DNA of 6,994 nucleotides from the NCBI GenBank assembly GCA_009908585.1, contig JAAAOZ010000380.1, positions 1 through 6,994 on the forward strand, in the 5' to 3' direction. The notes below the pieces were generated by a model. It saw nothing but the letters and a program-made list of their open reading frames with translations. It did no database searches and was not told the DNA's origin. Positions 1 to 5,299 of the stretch are shown here, piece by piece. Position 1 is the first letter of the stretch, and the number at the start of each line of letters is the position of its first letter. A program made the position numbers and the translations under genes. This stretch comes from Chloroflexota bacterium (GTDB lineage Bacteria > Chloroflexota > Anaerolineae > B4-G1 > SLSP01).

Positions 1-2
1 CA

Positions 3-371
3 GAAGCGGCCCGACTCCTCCGGCGCATCTTGCAAACGCGGGGAGACTTCCAAGTTGCGGAAGCTCACACGGGCAAGGAAGGCTTGGAACTGATTCGCAG
101 CACCAATCCAGATTTGATCTTATTAGATATGATGATGCCCGATATGGACGGGTACGCTGTACTTGATCAGCTCAAAGCTGAAGAGGCATTTAAAGACATT
201 CCCGTCATCGTCATCACAGCCAAAGATCTAAGCCACCTCGATCAACAACGGTTACAAGGACAGATTCAGATGCTCCTACAGAAGGGATCGTTTATGGACG
301 AAGATCTCTTACATGGTATCAACGCGCTGTTAGGAAGAAATGACAAGAGTGAAGAAGAGGCAGAAGAATGA
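3..371 (+). CDS. Receiver (CheY-like) domain protein, 5' end missing
   Basis: This frame is open from the left edge of the window, so the start lies outside; the first visible in-frame residues, EAARLLRRIL, fit helix 1 of a receiver domain. Of about 122 visible residues, D42 in LILLDMMMPDMDG is the expected phosphoacceptor. T72 (VIVITAKD) is the switch threonine and K94 (LLQKGS) the conserved lysine; the acidic pair after strand 1 is lost upstream. The TTG at 30 lies inside helix 1 and cannot be the true start. The C-terminal pattern (AKDLS..DQQRL..Q...LLQKGSF) resembles the last receiver of large hybrid histidine kinases, so this may be the tail of such a protein rather than a stand-alone regulator; the window cannot decide. 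It ends with an acidic tail and its stop overlaps the next gene's ATG (ATGA), implying co-translation in a phosphorelay pair. Its AT content is visibly higher than that of the next gene. Confidence 0.9.
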   Translation, partial: EAARLLRRILQTRGDFQVAEAHTGKEGLELIRSTNPDLILLDMMMPDMDGYAVLDQLKAEEAFKDIPVIVITAKDLSHLDQQRLQGQIQMLLQKGSFMDEDLLHGINALLGRNDKSEEEAEE

Positions 372-1633
372 CGAGAGTTCTCTATGTTGAAGACGATTTA
401 TCCAGCCAGCGATTAGTCCAGCGCATTCTGACCGCCGAAGGATTTGACGTTACCCTGGCGGAAGATGGCCTCAAGGCCATTGAGGCTGCGCGCCGTGAGA
501 AACCTGATCTGGTGTTGATGGACATCAACATCAGCGGCCTCGACGGCTATGAGGTGACCACACGCCTGCGCACCATCGAGGGACTGGAGAAGGCCCCGAT
601 CATTGCGGTGACCGCCGCCACCCTGCAGGGGGATCGCGAGCGCGCGTTGGTCGCCGGCTGTAATGGCTACATCCCCAAGCCCATCGACGTGGACAAGTTC
701 CCCGAACAGGTCCGCGCCTATATGGTGGGGATGGAGGAGAAGGTCGGTACCCCAGAAGAGGAAGCGGAGTATCTTCTGGAGTATAACCAGCGCCTGGTCA
801 ACCGGCTCGAGGAAAAGATCCGGGAGTTGGAGAATGCGAACGAAGAGCTACAGCGCATGGAAAAGATGAAGTCGGATTTCGTGGTGTTAGCCGGCCACGA
901 GCTGCGCACGCCACTCACCGTAATCTACGGCTATCTCCAGATCCTGTTAGCTAACCCGGCAATCCCCGGCGCGGAAGATAACGAAGGTACACCGCGTCAC
1001 CTGCTGGTCAAGGTTTCCGAAGCGGTGGAACGCCTCAGCCAGGTCATCCAGGATATTCTCAACGTCTCCTTGATCGATGCCGACCGTCTGGAGCTGGCCC
1101 ACGAACCTGTATTCCTCAACTCCGTCGTCCAGTCCGTGCTCCACAATTTGCGCAGTTTTGGCCCACAGCGCCAATTGGTCTTCGATTTGGGTCAAGGGTT
1201 AAAGAAAGCGCCAGTCATCGAGGGCGATCCACGCCGCCTACACCAGGCGCTCTGGAACGTCGTCAGCAACGCCATCAAGTACACGCCCGACGGCGGCTCC
1301 GTGGAAATCGAAGCGGAGACGTTGGAGGATGTGGTGCATCTATGGGTCAAAGACACTGGCGTCGGCGTGCCGCAGGAGCAATTGGCGCACATTTTCGAGC
1401 GCTTTTACGTTTTGGAGGATACGGCGCTCCACCGTTCCAGCAAAACCGCCTTCAAGGGGGGCGGGCTGGGCCTGGGGCTGGCCGTGACCAAAGGCATCAT
1501 CGAAGCTCACGACGGCAAGGTCTGGGCCGAGAGTCCGGGCTACAACGAGGAAGAGTTACCGGGCAGCACCTTCCATATCCTCTTACCCATCGGCAACCCG
1601 TTCGATAAGGCGGATGAAGAAAATAAAGGATAG
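368..1633 (+). CDS. Soluble receiver-histidine kinase (REC-HisKA-HATPase_c)
   Basis: This 421-residue signalling protein has no signal peptide or membrane segment, so it should act in the cytoplasm. Residues 1-120 form a receiver domain with acidic E8/D9/D10, phosphoacceptor D52 (LVLMDINISGLDG), T82 and K104 (PKP). Residues about 131-172 are charged and heptad-like, a probable coiled-coil linker. HisKA follows with phosphoacceptor H177 in GHELRTPLT. The ATPase domain shows the N box (N297 and N301 in WNVVSNAIKYTPDGG), G1 box DTGVGVP (329-335), F box IFERFY (342-347) and G2 box GGGLGLGLAV (364-373). With the receiver in front of the kinase, phosphorylation at D52 probably controls autophosphorylation at H177; the partner is unknown. 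All key residues are present, so it looks active. The ATG overlaps the upstream stop by 4 bp, which fixes the start; no strong Shine-Dalgarno is visible, only a purine-rich stretch, consistent with translational coupling. No output domain is present, so a separate regulator is expected elsewhere. Confidence 0.95.
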   Translation: MTRVLYVEDDLSSQRLVQRILTAEGFDVTLAEDGLKAIEAARREKPDLVLMDINISGLDGYEVTTRLRTIEGLEKAPIIAVTAATLQGDRERALVAGCNGYIPKPIDVDKFPEQVRAYMVGMEEKVGTPEEEAEYLLEYNQRLVNRLEEKIRELENANEELQRMEKMKSDFVVLAGHELRTPLTVIYGYLQILLANPAIPGAEDNEGTPRHLLVKVSEAVERLSQVIQDILNVSLIDADRLELAHEPVFLNSVVQSVLHNLRSFGPQRQLVFDLGQGLKKAPVIEGDPRRLHQALWNVVSNAIKYTPDGGSVEIEAETLEDVVHLWVKDTGVGVPQEQLAHIFERFYVLEDTALHRSSKTAFKGGGLGLGLAVTKGIIEAHDGKVWAESPGYNEEELPGSTFHILLPIGNPFDKADEENKG

Positions 1634-1701
1634 GAAACCCTTTCGGGAACTCGAAGCAAATCGATTGGGGAAATCGCCTTAGTTGCCTTTCCGATCTGAG
1701 G

Positions 1702-1729
1702 TTGTCAGGAAAAACATTTGTGGTACAAT
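1702..1729 (+). promoter_or_regulatory. Sigma-70-type promoter for the tRNA genes
   Basis: A -35-like TTGTCA (1702-1707) and a -10 TACAAT (1724-1729) are separated by 16 bp, predicting a start near 1736, about 7 bases before tRNA-His. The stretch from 1634 to 1701, between the kinase stop and this promoter, holds no gene and no convincing terminator. Assignment rests on consensus match and position only. Confidence 0.6.
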
Positions 1730-1742
1730 AATCATCGTTCGC

Positions 1743-1819
1743 GGTGGCTGTGGCCTAATGGATAAGGCACCTGACTGTGGCTCAGGAAAATGTGGGTTCG
1801 AATCCCATCAGCCACCCCA
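1743..1819 (+). tRNA. tRNA-His (GTG)
   Basis: A full cloverleaf can be drawn. The acceptor stem GTGGCTG (1744-1750) pairs with CAGCCAC (1809-1815), and the D arm is GCC/GGC. The anticodon stem CCTGA/TCAGG encloses loop CTGTGGC with anticodon GTG at 1777-1779. The T stem GTGGG/CCCAT carries loop TTCGAAT. The gene has a G at -1 (1743) facing discriminator C73 (1816), the identity pair of bacterial tRNA-His that RNase P leaves in place, and CCA is encoded at 1817-1819. These features settle the amino acid. It is probably the first gene of a two-tRNA unit. Confidence 0.97.
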
Positions 1820-1822
1820 AAG

Positions 1823-1843
1823 GCCGGACAGCGATTGTCCGGC
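1823..1843 (+). terminator. Hairpin between tRNA-His and tRNA-Arg
   Basis: A perfect 8-bp stem, GCCGGACA and TGTCCGGC, closes a 5-base loop (GCGAT) only 3 bases after the encoded CCA of tRNA-His. It is followed by the modestly T-rich TCTTCGTTTATC. It could be a weak or attenuating intrinsic terminator, or a processing signal separating the two tRNAs. The T tract is interrupted, so read-through into tRNA-Arg is likely. Confidence 0.45.
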
Positions 1844-1857
1844 TCTTCGTTTATCAA

Positions 1858-1932
1858 GCCCCCGTGGCGCAATTAGGACAGCGCACCTGGCTTCGAACCA
1901 GGGGGTTGCAGGTTCGAGTCCTGCCGGGGGTA
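1858..1932 (+). tRNA. tRNA-Arg (TCG)
   Basis: The acceptor stem GCCCCCG (1858-1864) pairs with CGGGGGT (1925-1931), with a G-T wobble at the first pair, and the discriminator is A1932. The D stem GCGC/GCGC encloses an AATTAGGACA loop. The anticodon stem CCTGG/CCAGG encloses CTTCGAA with anticodon TCG (1893-1895), reading CGA and, by wobble or modification, related arginine codons. The T arm is GCAGG-TTCGAGT-CCTGC. CCA is not encoded (TTG follows), unlike the neighbouring tRNA-His, so CCA must be added after transcription. No separate promoter is evident. Confidence 0.95.
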
Positions 1933-1992
1933 TTGCTGTACCCATTATGGCAAAATAGCGCCACGCTATGGAGCTGTAAAGGTTCAGTTAGG

Positions 1993-2030
1993 GGGGCCGC
2001 GCCTACTCCGGCAAGAGATCGCGCGGCCCC
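1993..2030. terminator. GC-rich hairpin, possible bidirectional terminator
   Basis: A perfect 10-bp inverted repeat, GGGGCCGCGC (1993-2002) and GCGCGGCCCC (2021-2030), encloses an 18-base loop. It sits about 60 bases after tRNA-Arg on the + strand and just beyond the stop of the minus-strand ORF ending at 2042. This convergent position fits a shared terminator. The following bases are only weakly T-rich (TGTGCTTTGG), so efficiency as an intrinsic terminator is uncertain. Confidence 0.55.
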
Positions 2031-2041
2031 TGTGCTTTGGA

Positions 2042-2224
2042 TTACTCAGACGATTCTTCCCCGCTTTCCTCGAGCACCCTATGCTCTCTCAAAAAGCGCT
2101 TTGCTTCCTCATCTGAGATAAGGCCGTTCCAAGAAAATAAACCTCCCAAATACAAACGCTCTTTCGAGGAAGGGTCTTTTGGATTTTGCCGGGCAATCCC
2201 CTCAGTAGCCCTAAAAGCAGCCAA
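2042..2224 (-). CDS. Short hypothetical protein (possible gene remnant)
   Basis: This is an ORF of about 60 codons starting with TTG at 2224. I do not recognise the family. The product is hydrophilic with a helical, charged C-terminus (ISDEEAKRFLREHR, then an acidic ESGEESSE tail), and it has no signal peptide or membrane segment. It looks more protein-like than a random frame and ends just before a GC-rich hairpin. However, no good Shine-Dalgarno is seen, and the same frame stays open upstream to about 2411 without ATG, GTG or TTG. It may therefore be the 3' end of a gene that lost its start, in keeping with the decay next to it. A small antitoxin-like or regulatory protein is possible, but nothing seen proves it. 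Confidence 0.35.
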   Translation of the reverse strand: MAAFRATEGIARQNPKDPSSKERLYLGGLFSWNGLISDEEAKRFLREHRVLEESGEESSE

Positions 2225-2283
2225 GAATTGCGTATTTGTGGGGATTACAGACCTTTTTCGCGTCGTTACTGGGTTGTGAGTGG

Positions 2284-2298
2284 TGTGGATATTCCACA
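2284..2298. repeat. 15-bp perfect palindrome TGTGGA-TAT-TCCACA
   Basis: TGTGGA (2284-2289) and TCCACA (2293-2298) form a perfect dyad around TAT, between the nucleoside-hydrolase remnant and the short ORF. It has the size of an operator half-site pair but occurs once in this window and lacks a T tract, so a terminator is unlikely. It may be chance. Confidence 0.3.
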
Positions 2299-2313
2299 GA
2301 CTTGACGAAAAGG

Positions 2314-2572
2314 AATCAGATAGCAGGCCAGTGTAGTTGGAGGAGCCGGCCAGAGTAGAAGGCGACGTAGAGAGGCCGGGGATCGTCCTTGAGCGCCTCG
2401 TCGATGATTAGCTGCGCCCCGAACGAGGGCACGGCGTGTGTTCGTCGGGAATGGCGTTAGACGCGCCGTGTTCGAGGCGCGCACGATCGCGCATTTGCAT
2501 CAGGTCTAGCAGCTTCTCGACCTCCTCGTAGCTCTCTTGCTCGCTAGTCTCGCTGCGCCGCTGGCCGAAATC
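2314..2572 (-). pseudogene. Nucleoside-hydrolase-like gene remnant, frameshifted
   Basis: Translating the minus strand in two frames rebuilds an internal part of an inosine-uridine-type nucleoside hydrolase-like protein. The first part reads FGQRRSETSEQESYEEVEKL, then LDLM...HGASNAIPDEHTP in one frame. It continues as VPSFGAQLIIDEAL and KDDPRPLYVAF in the next frame. The two codons TP|VP share base 2432, so loss of a single base explains the shift. Past YVAF a third frame gives a doubtful match (WP.PPTTLACYLI) to the family's GPLT-LA segment, suggesting a second shift. The N-terminal Asp-rich Ca-binding motif and the whole C-terminal half are absent, so no enzyme can be made. Intact members cleave N-glycosidic bonds of nucleosides or related ribosides. 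It follows the DUF4038 remnant closely in the same direction and was probably part of the same operon. Family assignment is from motif memory, not a search. Confidence 0.65.
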
Positions 2573-2602
2573 ACGCCGTGGATCTCGCAGGAAGGGGTCA
2601 GC

Positions 2603-2843
2603 CTATTCCTCTTCCAATATCAGAATCCAGTCATTGCCCCAGACCGAGGTCGGCCAGGGCAACGGCCTGGATCACCGCAAATCCCTTTGCGGCGCGATTG
2701 CCCAGATAGACCTGCGCCTCCTCACGGTTCAAGCGGTGAAACAACTCCCAGGCCGTATCGCCCAGGTAAAAGAACGGCGTGCCGTCATCGTATTCCAGGT
2801 AACGGCGATCAGCTGCTACCTCATCCTCGATGCCAATATACAT
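2603..2843 (-). pseudogene. DUF4038 (apiosidase-like) glycoside hydrolase, internally deleted
   Basis: The upstream part encodes the unmistakable N-terminus of the DUF4038 TIM-barrel family: RRYLEYDDGTPFFYLGDTAW, then ELFHRLNREEA and RAAKGFAVIQAVALADL. The frame then stops at 2631-2633. In the neighbouring frame, overlapping that end, the sequence reads SVWGNDWILILEEE followed by TAG at 2603-2605. This matches the DWVLVL-type ending of the C-terminal domain in these proteins. First and last segments are thus joined with several hundred residues missing and a frame change at about 2640-2650. Family members are usually 400-500 residues and include apiosidases acting on plant-type glycans; the catalytic residues are lost here. 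The ATG at 2843 lies within the isomerase 3' end. The original start may have been the ATG overlapping the isomerase stop (2822-2824), now followed by an in-frame TAG. An assembly error is the main alternative. Confidence 0.75.
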
Positions 2844-4233
2844 CCCACCCCAGGTAGGTCTCGAATGCCTCGGCAAGAACCTCGGCGGAGTGGGAGGCGT
2901 TCATGGCCACGTGGTGCTCAAAGCCGTGCTTGCAGATGTGTCGCAGCAGCGTTTGCAGCCCCGGCATCTCCACCACTGCCCGGCTGCCGAAGGTAGCCAG
3001 GGGGTCATCGGTCATCATGCCGTCGGCGACGTAGGTGCGAATTCTGCCATTGACGTCATCGGTCGAGATGCGGGCAAAGCTCACCGGCCCGGCCGGTGCG
3101 CGCCCGGCCAACGCCCCGTAGGTGTTGTCTTTCCCCAGCGTCGTCGCCAGGACATCCGCGTAAGCCATCTCGACGTCCCCGGCGTAGAAGCTCTTGGGCC
3201 AGTTGCCGCAGTGGAACAACACGCACTTGTCGGGATCGTCGGCATAGTTGTTGTTCCAATCCACCAGTGCACTGGGTGTACCCGAGGCCAGTTGCAGGGC
3301 GTACATCGCGGCAGCCCCGGTGATATCGACCTCGCAGGCGCTGGGCAGCAGCTGGTTGCCCAGCATACTCATCAGCCCACAGGCATTGACCCCATAGTTC
3401 TGCTGAATTGAGTCCCAACACTGGAAGGCCGTCGCATCTATCTCGTTGGCCGCGATCCAGTCATCCAGGACGATGCCCAGCTTGGCCATCTTTACGACTG
3501 CTGGTGTTGGTACGCCACCGGTCGGGACGTAAGCGTTAATCTCGTCCAGCTTGGCCTTGACTTTAGGGTCGCTATCGGCCAGCTTCTCTGCCATACCCAA
3601 GATCTCGGAGAGATCCACCGTGCATACGTGGATGCCATACGCCTGCAGAAGCTTCTCGCTGTAGCGGACGGTGATAAAGGCATTGGGGCGCGCGCCGATC
3701 GCACCTAACCGCGCGTTCCTTAGTCCATTCACCACGCGGCAGACGCCGACGAACTTTTTCAGGTCGGCCTTGAAGGCGCTGTTGGTGGGGGAGACCGTGT
3801 GCAGCTCGGTCAACGAGAAGGGGTAGCCATATTGGCGCAGGTTGTTGCAGACTGACATTTTACCGCAGAAGGCATCGCGCCGCCGCTCGATGTTGAATTG
3901 GCCGAGGTCGTCAGGATAGGCCTGCACCAGAATAGGTACTTGGAGACCTGAAAGCCTGACTGTATCTGCTACGCCCTTCTCATCGCCAAAGTTGGGTAAA
4001 ACGACAAGGATGCCGTCTATTTCATCGGCGTGCGCCTTAAATAAGGCCGCGCACTTTTTGGCATCCTCCCACGTCTCGACGCCTCCTAGGTTGGCGTCCT
4101 CCTCCGATAGCATGACGGATTCGATACCGATTTCATCGAAAACCGCCAGAATATCCTGCCGGGCCTCGGTCACCAACTGATCGGGAAAAAAGTCGCGGTT
4201 GCCGATGATAATTGCCAGTTTTGCACCTTTCAT
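2821..4233 (-). CDS. L-fucose/L-arabinose isomerase family protein
   Basis: The 470-residue cytoplasmic protein belongs to the FucI/AraA-like aldose-ketose isomerase superfamily, whose members interconvert an aldose and a ketose with a divalent metal. The N-terminal Rossmann-like part starts KLAIIIGNRDFFP (5-17) and contains the ILVVLPNFGDEKG segment (75-87). The C-terminal part has ACEVDITGA (299-307), VDWNNNY (324-330), LFHCGNW (339-345) and HHVAMNASH (440-448). By analogy with FucI, E301, D325 and H448 are the likely metal ligands; all three are present. The exact sugar is not shown; L-fucose, L-arabinose or another pentose or hexose are possible, and some relatives are named only by family. 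AGGAGG 6 bases before the ATG fixes the start. It follows the SorC regulator after a short gap and overlaps the broken DUF4038 gene by about 20 bp, so isomerase and glycosidase were once translationally linked. The gene itself looks intact. Confidence 0.88.
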   Translation of the reverse strand: MKGAKLAIIIGNRDFFPDQLVTEARQDILAVFDEIGIESVMLSEEDANLGGVETWEDAKKCAALFKAHADEIDGILVVLPNFGDEKGVADTVRLSGLQVPILVQAYPDDLGQFNIERRRDAFCGKMSVCNNLRQYGYPFSLTELHTVSPTNSAFKADLKKFVGVCRVVNGLRNARLGAIGARPNAFITVRYSEKLLQAYGIHVCTVDLSEILGMAEKLADSDPKVKAKLDEINAYVPTGGVPTPAVVKMAKLGIVLDDWIAANEIDATAFQCWDSIQQNYGVNACGLMSMLGNQLLPSACEVDITGAAAMYALQLASGTPSALVDWNNNYADDPDKCVLFHCGNWPKSFYAGDVEMAYADVLATTLGKDNTYGALAGRAPAGPVSFARISTDDVNGRIRTYVADGMMTDDPLATFGSRAVVEMPGLQTLLRHICKHGFEHHVAMNASHSAEVLAEAFETYLGWDVYWHRG

Positions 4234-4238
4234 TGTGT

Positions 4239-4244
4239 CCTCCT
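4239..4244 (-). promoter_or_regulatory. Shine-Dalgarno AGGAGG of the isomerase gene
   Basis: A perfect AGGAGG lies 5 bases before the ATG at 4233. Its quality, compared with the overlap-coupled genes upstream, indicates independent and strong translation initiation. Confidence 0.8.
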
Positions 4245-4339
4245 AACTTTCAACTGGTTGCTAAAAGGGTATAAGGTAGGGGTGAACGGTTACTCAGATC
4301 ACGCCACCTCACTGGGTCAAGAGAAAACTTGCTATGCAC
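4245..4339 (-). promoter_or_regulatory. Intergenic gap between regulator and isomerase; possible internal promoter/operator
   Basis: This is the only real gap in the minus-strand cluster. Reading the minus strand, TTGACC (4315-4320) and a separate TTATAC (4269-4274) resemble -35 and -10 elements, but they are not correctly spaced with one another and neither has a good partner. An imperfect dyad, GTGA (4282-4285) with TCAC (4299-4302), could be part of a site for the SorC regulator encoded just upstream. A regulator commonly binds near its own operon, but here this is only suggestive. No terminator hairpin is evident, so read-through from the regulator is also plausible. Confidence 0.25.
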
Positions 4340-5299
4340 CTACATCTGAACAAGTCGTTCGGCGGTAAAGCGATCGGTGATCAGCGTGTTGATCAACTTA
4401 CCCCTCAGAGCGCCACGGATGGCAGCGAACTTGCGCGCTCCGCCGGCAACACCGACGACACGCTCAACCCGCTGTAATTGATCGAGATCCATGCCCGTCA
4501 CGCGATCGGCGAGTGGCGTTTGTACGGGATTCCCCTCGGCATCGAAGAACCGATAGAGGATGTCGCCCACGGCGCCCTTCTCGCGGAGCATGTCTAGCTC
4601 CTCGTCCGAAAAGATGTTGCCGCTGCTGGCCAGCAGCGGTGAAGGCTCGACCGTGCCGATACCCACAAGCGCCAGCGTTATCTCGTCGAACGATTCGATC
4701 ACCTCACGGATCGAAGAGTCATTCAACAAGACTTGACGCACATCTGCTGAGTCCACAAGCCCGGGAGCAGGCAGGAACGTCGCGTCCCCGCGTACCAATT
4801 CCGCCAACCGGCTGGCCAGGTAAGCAGCGTGGACTTTAGCCTGCGGTTCGCCGGCGCCTCCTAGAATCTGGATCACCCGAGCGCCAATGGGACGGGGAAT
4901 CTGGCGCATGACCTCTACCATAGCCAGAATCGTACTGCTCCAAGACGAGACACCGATACATTCTCCTTGATTGAGGGTCGTTTCCAAATAGTAAGCGGCG
5001 GCTCGGCCAATGTCGCGGGCGACGCTTTCATCATCGTCATCCCGAACACAATCGGCCACGACCGCATCGTGCAATCCGTAGTTAGCGACGAGCGCCTCTT
5101 CTAGATCTGTGTGCACACCACGCGGCACACTCACCGTGACGCGCACAATCTGCTCCTCCTCTGCGCGCTTGAGCAGCCGGGAAACTGTAGACTGGGAAAG
5201 ATTCAAGTTTTCTGCAATCTCTGTCTGCCGCAGGTCCTGCTCATAATAGAGCTGGGCTACTTTGGTCATCAACCGTAGTTCGTCAATCCGCGCCATCAT
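4340..5299 (-). CDS. SorC-family sugar-responsive transcriptional regulator
   Basis: The 319-residue protein matches the SorC/DeoR-type family in length. Residues about 11-52 form the DNA-binding domain, with the helix-turn-helix LRQTEIAENLNLSQSTVSRL (23-42). From about residue 60 comes the sugar-phosphate-binding domain, with ALVGIGTVEPSP (210-221) and the C-terminal VAGGARK..AIRGALRGKLIN.LITD segment (284-309) typical of effector binding. Such proteins respond to phosphorylated sugars and can activate or repress neighbouring catabolic operons, so the likely effector is the product of the adjacent kinase or a later intermediate. The first ATG (5299) overlaps the kinase stop as ATGA, but AGGAGG ends only 1 base before it. 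The second ATG (5296) gives a 4-base spacing and may be used. Position between kinase and isomerase implies autoregulation together with the pathway. No defects are seen. Confidence 0.93.
   Translation of the reverse strand: MMARIDELRLMTKVAQLYYEQDLRQTEIAENLNLSQSTVSRLLKRAEEEQIVRVTVSVPRGVHTDLEEALVANYGLHDAVVADCVRDDDDESVARDIGRAAAYYLETTLNQGECIGVSSWSSTILAMVEVMRQIPRPIGARVIQILGGAGEPQAKVHAAYLASRLAELVRGDATFLPAPGLVDSADVRQVLLNDSSIREVIESFDEITLALVGIGTVEPSPLLASSGNIFSDEELDMLREKGAVGDILYRFFDAEGNPVQTPLADRVTGMDLDQLQRVERVVGVAGGARKFAAIRGALRGKLINTLITDRFTAERLVQM

Noticed and set aside
1634..1700. Possible terminator after the histidine kinase (CCC-TTTC-GGG at about 1638-1647)
   Set aside because: The stem is only 3 bp with no T tract, too weak to call.
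1683..2121. Two overlapping + strand ORFs across the tRNA region
   Set aside because: They run through both tRNA genes; the cloverleaf structures explain the sequence and the translations match no protein pattern.
2266..2484. 72-codon minus-strand ORF
   Set aside because: Its translation is Arg/Ala/Pro-rich and not protein-like over most of its length; the recognisable nucleoside-hydrolase motifs lie in the two other minus-strand frames. Only a short stretch may be true remnant sequence after a second frameshift.
2537..2996. Two + strand ORFs over the DUF4038 remnant
   Set aside because: The minus strand there encodes clear family motifs, and the + strand translations are antisense shadows.
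2830..3411. 193-codon ORF on the + strand opposite the isomerase
   Set aside because: It is the antisense shadow of a well-supported isomerase gene, has a low-complexity Val/Gly/His-rich translation, and has no ribosome binding site of its own that I can see.
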